Origin: Bacteroides ovatus
Lineage (GTDB): Bacteria > Bacteroidota > Bacteroidia > Bacteroidales > Bacteroidaceae
Length of the DNA stretch: 11,240 nt
Reading direction: 5' to 3'
NCBI GenBank assembly: GCA_030844565.1
Contig: JAUUNK010000160.1
Span: 1-11,240 of the forward strand
Part shown: positions 6,095-11,240 of the stretch, one piece after another
Layout of the letters: the number at the start of each line of letters is the position of its first letter
How positions within the stretch are numbered: the first letter of the stretch is position 1
Program-made: the position numbers and the translations under genes
Notes under the pieces: model-generated
What the model saw: only the letters and a program-made list of their open reading frames with translations
What the model was told of the DNA's origin: nothing
Databases searched by the model: none

Positions 6095-8755
6095 ATGGAC
6101 AGAATATTACATGACGCAAGAAATGCCGAAAGAATTTTACGAATTACAGCGGATACACTGCTGCTCGTGACGCCGGACGGAACTTGCCTCGATATTGACG
6201 CACACAGCGACTTATGGTTTCTGCAAGAAGACAAATTACTTGGAAAAAATATATTTGAACTGCTGCCTGAACATACCCGCGAGAAGGTGATGCAAACCTA
6301 CTTCCAAGTGATAGAAGAACAAAAAAGTATTAGCAAGAATTATAAACTCGAACTGAAAGAAGGAACGTATTACTTCAAATGTATTATGTATCCGTATGAC
6401 GATATGGTGTTGTGCCAATACCGGGACATCACGGCACGGAGCAACGTCAAACTGCAACTGGAACGTGCCAACCGCAGCTTGCGCGAAATACAGAAACTGG
6501 CGCAACTGGGGCAATGGTCATACAACACCCGCGAAAGGGTATTTTATTATTTAGGACATACTGACATCCTTTGTTCGGACCAGGTGCAATCTATCGCTTT
6601 CAGCCGCTATCAGGAGCTTATCGTGGACGATGACAAACAGACTTTTATGGACTGGTGCCGCAAAAACGAGGAGGGAGATAATACAGAAAGCATCGGTTAT
6701 CGTATACGAAGGGGGGATGAGATTTTTTATGTACGCCTGCAAGCGTATCTGCGGGAGAAACTTCCCGACGGGAGTTATAATATCCAAGGATATATACAGA
6801 ACGTGACGGACATACAGCGGCGACGGAATGACATCAACACCCTGACGCATGCTATCAATAATGCCAAAGAAAGCATCTTCGCCGCCCGAAAAGACGGCAC
6901 GCTGATATTCGCCAACCGCCAGTTTCTGCAAAACCACGGGTTGGCGGAAACGGAAACATTGGAACATCTGAAGATTTACGAAATCGTGGGCGACCTGCAC
7001 ACGCTCGAAGACTGGCAGGAACGTTGCAAGGATGTGCATGATGGCGGCTCTGCCAACTTTGTCGCTTACCATCCCATCCGTCACGGCAAGAAGAATGATG
7101 TGTTGGCTTTTGGCGGAACGATGTACAATGTCACCAGCGACTCGGGCGAGCAGAGCTATTGGTCGTTCACTCACGATATTTCGGAACGCCTGCGCTATGA
7201 ATCGCAAATAAAGCGGCTCAACCAAATAATGGACATCACCATTGATAGTCTTCCCGCAGGAATTGTGGTGAAAGACATCAACAATGACTTCCGGTATGTC
7301 TATCGAAACAGGGAATCATATAACCGGTTGACGTGCTTCGGGGATGCTATCGGAAAGAATGATTTTGACTATTACCCGCTCGAGATTGCTCAGAAGAAAC
7401 GCGAAGAGGACCTGCAGGTGGCAACCACCGGCAAGGGCATGCACTGGACGCTCGAAGGAAAGGACCGGAACGGGAACTTGCTGATCCTGGATAAACGGAA
7501 AATTAAGGTGGAGGGAGATGATGTCATGTCGCCCATCATCATTAGCATCGAGTGGGATATTACTCCGCTGGAACTGATGAAACGCGAACTGCAAGCTTCA
7601 AAGGAAAAGGCGGAAATGTCTGATAAACTGAAATCTGCCTTTCTTGCCAACATGAGCCACGAGATACGCACACCGCTCAATGCTATTGTGGGTTTCTCGA
7701 GGATTATAGCTGAAAGCGACGATGCCGAAGAACGTAAGTCTTACTATGAGATAGTGGATGCCAATAATGAGCGGCTGTTGCAACTTATCAACGAGATATT
7801 GGATTTATCGAAAATAGAATCGGGCATCGTTGAATTTACCATGGGAACGGTGCGCCTGCAAGGTTTGTGTAAAGAAATATATGACGCGCACGTGTTCCGC
7901 ACCCCTGCTGGAGTAGAACTGGTATATGAGTCATGTGAAGAAGACATTATTCTAGAAACGGACAAAAACCGGGTGTTCCAGGTAATATCTAACCTGATAG
8001 GGAATGCATTTAAATTTACCACAGAAGGCAGTGTTAGCTACGGTTATAAAAAAGAAGGGGAAAAGATTGTGTTCCATGTGAGGGACACGGGCACGGGAAT
8101 CGAGCCCGAAAAGGTGGGACGGGTATTCGACCGCTTCGCTAAATTGAACAATCATGCCCAAGGTACGGGTCTGGGACTTTCTATCTGCAAGACCATCGTG
8201 GAGCGGCTGGGGGGAGAAATATCGGTGACCTCGGAAGTGGGGAAAGGAACGACTTTCAGCTTTACTTTGCCTTGCACGGGCGCCCCGGTAGAAAAAGTGC
8301 CGGAACTCGATGTAATCGCTCCTGCTCCGGCGGCATCTCCGGCAGAAGAAGCAAATCCGGGTTCTGCCAGAAAAACGGAAGCTTTCGTGTCTGCGACGAA
8401 AAATAATATCACTATCCTCGTAGCAGAAGATACGGACAGCAACTATGATTTGCTATATGCCATCCTGGGGAGAAGTTACCAATTGGTACGTGCTCACGAC
8501 GGAATAGAGGCTGTGATGATGTTTGAGGAAGTGAAACCGGACCTAATCTTGATGGATATTAAGATGCCCAACCTTGACGGATTGGAGGCAACCAAGATTA
8601 TCCGCGAACTCTCGCCCGACATCCCTATCATCGCTCAAAGTGCCTATGCTTATGAACACGACCAAAAAGCTGCCGCAGAGGCCGGTTGCACTGATTTTCT
8701 CTCTAAACCTATCTCTCAGGCGAAACTGAAAGAAATGATTAAGAAATGGATATAG
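6095..8755 (+). CDS. Soluble multi-PAS hybrid histidine kinase with terminal receiver
   Basis: The 886-aa protein carries about four PAS-like domains (roughly residues 12-115, 130-245, 250-365 and 372-495), each ending in a DIT/DIS/VTDI-type motif. Next comes a HisKA domain with phosphoacceptor H522 (MSHEIRTPLNAI) and an HATPase_c domain with N-box NLIGNAF (N633, N637), DTGTGIEP and GTGLGLSI. An Ala/Pro-rich linker (about 724-770) leads to a receiver domain with E778-D779, phosphoacceptor D821 (LMDIKMP) and K871. No signal peptide or transmembrane helix is visible, so it should sense a cytoplasmic cue, possibly redox, ligand or energy state; the PAS ligand is not readable. There is no DNA-binding domain, so unlike Bacteroides HTCS regulators it needs a partner (HPt or response regulator), which is not in the window. 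The next gene starts one base after the stop, arguing for a shared function. All catalytic residues are intact. Confidence 0.93.
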   Translation: MDRILHDARNAERILRITADTLLLVTPDGTCLDIDAHSDLWFLQEDKLLGKNIFELLPEHTREKVMQTYFQVIEEQKSISKNYKLELKEGTYYFKCIMYPYDDMVLCQYRDITARSNVKLQLERANRSLREIQKLAQLGQWSYNTRERVFYYLGHTDILCSDQVQSIAFSRYQELIVDDDKQTFMDWCRKNEEGDNTESIGYRIRRGDEIFYVRLQAYLREKLPDGSYNIQGYIQNVTDIQRRRNDINTLTHAINNAKESIFAARKDGTLIFANRQFLQNHGLAETETLEHLKIYEIVGDLHTLEDWQERCKDVHDGGSANFVAYHPIRHGKKNDVLAFGGTMYNVTSDSGEQSYWSFTHDISERLRYESQIKRLNQIMDITIDSLPAGIVVKDINNDFRYVYRNRESYNRLTCFGDAIGKNDFDYYPLEIAQKKREEDLQVATTGKGMHWTLEGKDRNGNLLILDKRKIKVEGDDVMSPIIISIEWDITPLELMKRELQASKEKAEMSDKLKSAFLANMSHEIRTPLNAIVGFSRIIAESDDAEERKSYYEIVDANNERLLQLINEILDLSKIESGIVEFTMGTVRLQGLCKEIYDAHVFRTPAGVELVYESCEEDIILETDKNRVFQVISNLIGNAFKFTTEGSVSYGYKKEGEKIVFHVRDTGTGIEPEKVGRVFDRFAKLNNHAQGTGLGLSICKTIVERLGGEISVTSEVGKGTTFSFTLPCTGAPVEKVPELDVIAPAPAASPAEEANPGSARKTEAFVSATKNNITILVAEDTDSNYDLLYAILGRSYQLVRAHDGIEAVMMFEEVKPDLILMDIKMPNLDGLEATKIIRELSPDIPIIAQSAYAYEHDQKAAAEAGCTDFLSKPISQAKLKEMIKKWI

Positions 8756-8756
8756 A

Positions 8757-9869
8757 ATGAAAGCTGTATATCGATTATTTTACTATCTCTCCATTGGTCT
8801 GACTCTGGTATTGGCTGGATTCACCCTGGCAGGAGCCTTTGCCGGGCAGGTTGCTCTGGAAAAATCGGAGTTGTTTCCTTTTCTTGGGCTTGCAATGCCG
8901 GTGTTATTATTAGCGAACGTAGCTGTAGGGATATACTGGTTGTTTCGTTGGAGATGCTGGGTGTGGATTCCGGTGGTAGCCATTCTGGGCAATGGAGGGT
9001 ATCTTGCACGGGTATTTCAGTTTCCCCTCTTCGAGCGGGCATCGGAGCCTGCTGTAGAGATAGCTTCGGAGGGAAGTCCCGCCAACTCGCAGATTCTTTC
9101 TGTGGCTACTTACAACGCCAACAGCTTCAACCGAGACCAGACGGGATATTCGTGCAAGCATATAGCCCGCCATCTCAAGGAATTGGAAGTGGATGTCATC
9201 TGTTTCCAGGAGTTTGGCGTCACCCGCGAATTTCCGTTGGACAGCGTGAAGGCGGCTCTTGCCGAATGGCAATATCACTATATCCCGCAGGCTCCCCAGG
9301 ACGCCCCTATCTTGCAAACTGCTATATTCAGCCGTTTTCCCATTGCCGAAAAGCAACTGATCTCTTATCCGGAGTCGAGAAACAACAGTTCTTGGTGTGA
9401 TCTTGATATAAAGGGACGCATCATCCGTGTGTTCAATAACCACTTGCAAACGACGGAGGTGAGCCGCAACAAGCGGAAACTGGAAAAGAAACTTGTCTCA
9501 GACGACACAGAAGGCAGCAAACAGGCTTTCCTGACTTTAGCCGAAGGACTGCAAGAGAATTTCCGGAAACGCGCTGCACAAGCGGAACAGATGAATAAGC
9601 TAATCAACGCATCCCCCTACCCTAGCCTGGTATGCGGTGACTTCAACTCACTGCCTTCTTCTTATATTTACCGCCTTATGAAGGGCGACAAACTGAAAGA
9701 CGGCTTTCAGACATGCGGACACGGGTATATGTATACTTTCTTATACTTCAAGCATTTATTGCGTATTGATTATATCTTCCATTCTCCCGAACTGGAGGGA
9801 GTGGATTACTTCTCGCCGGACTGGGATTATAGCGATCATAAGCCGGTGGTGATGAGGGTGAGGGTATAA
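8757..9869 (+). CDS. Membrane-anchored endonuclease/exonuclease/phosphatase (EEP) family protein
   Basis: This 370-aa protein has three N-terminal membrane segments (about residues 8-29, 41-63 and 67-86) followed by a complete EEP (DNase I/exonuclease III/sphingomyelinase-like) domain from about 113 to 370. Metal and catalytic motifs are all present: TYNANSFN with N120, FQEF with E152, NNH with H229, GDFN with D295 and N297, IDYIF, and SDHKPV with D360-H361. Basic residues before helix 1 and between helices 2 and 3 suggest, by the positive-inside rule, that the catalytic domain is periplasmic. The family cleaves phosphodiesters or phosphomonoesters in nucleic acids, phospholipids or inositol phosphates; the substrate cannot be chosen from motifs alone. 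The ATG lies one base after the kinase stop, so translation is probably coupled. It ends before a strong hairpin. Confidence 0.88.
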   Translation: MKAVYRLFYYLSIGLTLVLAGFTLAGAFAGQVALEKSELFPFLGLAMPVLLLANVAVGIYWLFRWRCWVWIPVVAILGNGGYLARVFQFPLFERASEPAVEIASEGSPANSQILSVATYNANSFNRDQTGYSCKHIARHLKELEVDVICFQEFGVTREFPLDSVKAALAEWQYHYIPQAPQDAPILQTAIFSRFPIAEKQLISYPESRNNSSWCDLDIKGRIIRVFNNHLQTTEVSRNKRKLEKKLVSDDTEGSKQAFLTLAEGLQENFRKRAAQAEQMNKLINASPYPSLVCGDFNSLPSSYIYRLMKGDKLKDGFQTCGHGYMYTFLYFKHLLRIDYIFHSPELEGVDYFSPDWDYSDHKPVVMRVRV

Positions 9870-9877
9870 AGAAAGAA

Positions 9878-9920
9878 AGTCTATGCCGGCGGGTAAATAC
9901 AATTATCCCCGGGATAGACT
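9878..9920 (-). terminator. Alternative inverted repeat, possible minus-strand terminator
   Basis: AGTCTAT (9878-9884) is the exact reverse complement of ATAGACT (9914-9920). The enclosed GC-rich segments can add a few more pairs. Read on the minus strand, the structure is followed by TTCTTTCTTT, a T-rich run suited to ending the transcript of the gene at 9976-11240. It uses the same bases as the left arm of the hairpin at 9903-9940, so both cannot form together. Confidence 0.4.
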
Positions 9921-9951
9921 CTTGCTATGCCCGGGGATAAATCTGCTTTTT
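9903..9951 (+). terminator. Strong intrinsic-type terminator after the EEP gene
   Basis: TTATCCCCGGG (9903-9913) pairs perfectly with CCCGGGGATAA (9930-9940). The loop can extend the stem through ATAG (9914-9917) and CTAT (9925-9928) with one bulged G. A T5 run follows at 9947-9951, six bases after the stem. It lies 34 bp past the EEP stop and between convergent genes, so it may also stop minus-strand transcription. Confidence 0.75.
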
Positions 9952-9975
9952 CGCTCTAGTAATTTAAACAGCTAA

Positions 9976-11240
9976 TCAAGATACTTCCTGCAGAGAACCT
10001 TTAATCGGTTCGAACTGACCTTTACCCGTTACTAGATATTTCATTGTATACACTCCTGCACCTGTGGCTTTATGTACATCAAATGTCACTGTATAGGTTA
10101 CTTCAATACCTTCTACTGTGTCAGCATCCGGATAATACTTTTGTAAAGCCGGAATAAACACACCTTCTTCAAGATGCTCTTTGATAAGTGCTTCTAATTC
10201 TGCATCAGCAAGATCCGGATAATACTTCTTAAAATAAGAGATACTCATTTCCACATTACCATAGTAAGCCGAACACCCATAATAGTATTCCGTATTACCG
10301 CGGTCAATGTATTTCTCATCTATATTTTCTTTTACCCAATCCACAATCACTTGCAAGAACTCCTTGCTGAATGCATCGTTTTTCTGTAAGCGTATAACAA
10401 CACTAGGATCGTAATTCCATACTTTTCCGTCAAAGACGAACTGGTCGGTGATTACTTCTATATTCGTGTTTTTACTCCATGCGCCATTCGTGAATACATA
10501 TTCGTCAGCACCGATAGTTGTCTCTTTCGACGAGGAATCATAGAAATGGTAGACAGCAGCTTTCTTGTCGCCTTCTTGTCCATAAGGATAGGTGAGAGCC
10601 AAGAATTGTGCTAAATATTTATCCGGCTTTTCGCTTGCAGAGAAATTATTGTCGGTAAGTCCCATCTTCTTATAATCGTCAGGATTGACCATAGCCATAT
10701 TTTCACCTGCACTCCAGGTAACCCCGTTGAACTGATAAATAGCATATTTCTTTTCACCATTGGCAGCGCGAGTGGAAGCGATATAACTAGCCGCGGGGGC
10801 CGCACTTGCATCAACGACTGAGACAGCCATCGTATTGAGATATTTAGTGTCTTTCCCGCTAACGCCAATAGAATATCCGGTTACAATAACTTCTTTACCA
10901 TTCAAGGAGGCATCTACCACATTCTCTGACGGATAGGACAGACTTCCCTGGACGGTGGTACCGTCAATGACTACATTATAATAATTTCCGTCTATAATGA
11001 GAGTACCCTTATAAGAAACATATTGTGCATAAGGAGCTTCCACATAGGCATCTATATCTGCAGTGCTCATTGCATAAGGCTCGAGCTGCGGAACGCTTGC
11101 TGTACCAACTTTGCTGATAACGGCTGCTCCGGAATACTGATTCAAGCCACTGTAAGAAGACGTAGTACCTGAGACTGTTACTATATCTCCGGCTTCATAG
11201 TCTTTAGGATCGGCATTCAAATATACAAGGATAGAACCCG
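9976..11240 (-). CDS. DUF5689/OB-fold-like surface protein, C-terminal 420 residues (5' end outside window)
   Basis: The frame stays open to the window edge (Gly-Ser-Ile-Leu-Val-Tyr before the TTG at 11220), so the start and any lipoprotein signal lie outside; the TTG is not the start. Numbering is from the visible fragment. Residues 1 to about 145 show two beta-rich blocks with the pattern AGDIVTVSG ... YSGLNQ and GKEVIVTGY, resembling the OB-fold-like DUF5689 domain of Bacteroidetes secreted lipoproteins. Residues about 165-275 hold short repeats ending in Trp (YQFNGVTW, YVFTNGAW, FVFDGKVW). Residues about 290-420 form an unnamed domain with YYYGCSAYYGNV near 318 and two KYYPD motifs (338-342, 367-371). 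There are no catalytic motifs I recognise. The likely location is the outer surface or periplasm, and a binding role is plausible, but this is inference. It is convergent with the EEP gene. Family assignment is moderate. Confidence 0.7.
   Translation of the reverse strand, partial: GSILVYLNADPKDYEAGDIVTVSGTTSSYSGLNQYSGAAVISKVGTASVPQLEPYAMSTADIDAYVEAPYAQYVSYKGTLIIDGNYYNVVIDGTTVQGSLSYPSENVVDASLNGKEVIVTGYSIGVSGKDTKYLNTMAVSVVDASAAPAASYIASTRAANGEKKYAIYQFNGVTWSAGENMAMVNPDDYKKMGLTDNNFSASEKPDKYLAQFLALTYPYGQEGDKKAAVYHFYDSSSKETTIGADEYVFTNGAWSKNTNIEVITDQFVFDGKVWNYDPSVVIRLQKNDAFSKEFLQVIVDWVKENIDEKYIDRGNTEYYYGCSAYYGNVEMSISYFKKYYPDLADAELEALIKEHLEEGVFIPALQKYYPDADTVEGIEVTYTVTFDVHKATGAGVYTMKYLVTGKGQFEPIKGSLQEVS

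Noticed and set aside
6551..7225. A 224-codon minus-strand open frame inside the kinase gene
   Set aside because: It is antisense to an intact PAS region, has no domain I recognise, and is explained by the GC and codon pattern of the kinase gene.
8910..9449. A 179-codon minus-strand frame and a 150-codon plus-strand frame inside the EEP gene
   Set aside because: Both overlap the conserved EEP catalytic region and show low-complexity, non-domain protein sequence.

Overview
The window looks like a chromosomal segment of a Bacteroides-type gut bacterium (order Bacteroidales). The evidence is a textbook Bacteroides sigma-ABfr promoter (TTTG, 19-bp spacer, TATCTTTG) at 4737-4767, the absence of clear Shine-Dalgarno sequences, a glycosyltransferase-rich surface polysaccharide locus, a hybrid two-component kinase, and a secreted-type protein resembling the DUF5689/OB-fold proteins of Bacteroidetes. 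The species cannot be decided from the sequence.

Region 1 (1-4691, + strand) is AT-rich and reads as the downstream end of a capsular or exopolysaccharide locus. In order it holds the C-terminal part of a GT-D-fold glycosyltransferase (cut by the window edge), a GT2 enzyme, a GT4 enzyme, a second GT2 enzyme and a 10-helix acyltransferase-3 membrane protein. Spacing is 4-69 bp and all genes share one strand, as expected of one transcription unit. The flippase, polymerase and initiating transferase are not in view and would lie upstream.

Region 2 (4692-9869, + strand) begins with a hairpin and a strong promoter, and base composition becomes clearly more GC-rich. It holds a processive-type membrane GT2 (405 aa), a soluble hybrid histidine kinase with about four PAS-like domains and a terminal receiver (886 aa), and, one base after its stop, a membrane-anchored endonuclease/exonuclease/phosphatase (EEP) protein (370 aa) whose catalytic domain is predicted to be periplasmic. 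The kinase and EEP gene are almost certainly co-transcribed.

Region 3 (9870-11240) holds two overlapping, mutually exclusive inverted repeats between convergent genes. These are followed on the minus strand by the C-terminal 420 residues of a probable surface lipoprotein: OB-fold-like DUF5689-type N-part, short Trp-ended repeats, and an unnamed C-terminal domain.

No RNA genes, CRISPR arrays, insertion sequences or attachment sites were seen, and no gap between genes exceeds about 110 bp. I do not see a clearly new system. The least explained parts are the kinase-EEP pair and the repeat-bearing surface protein.
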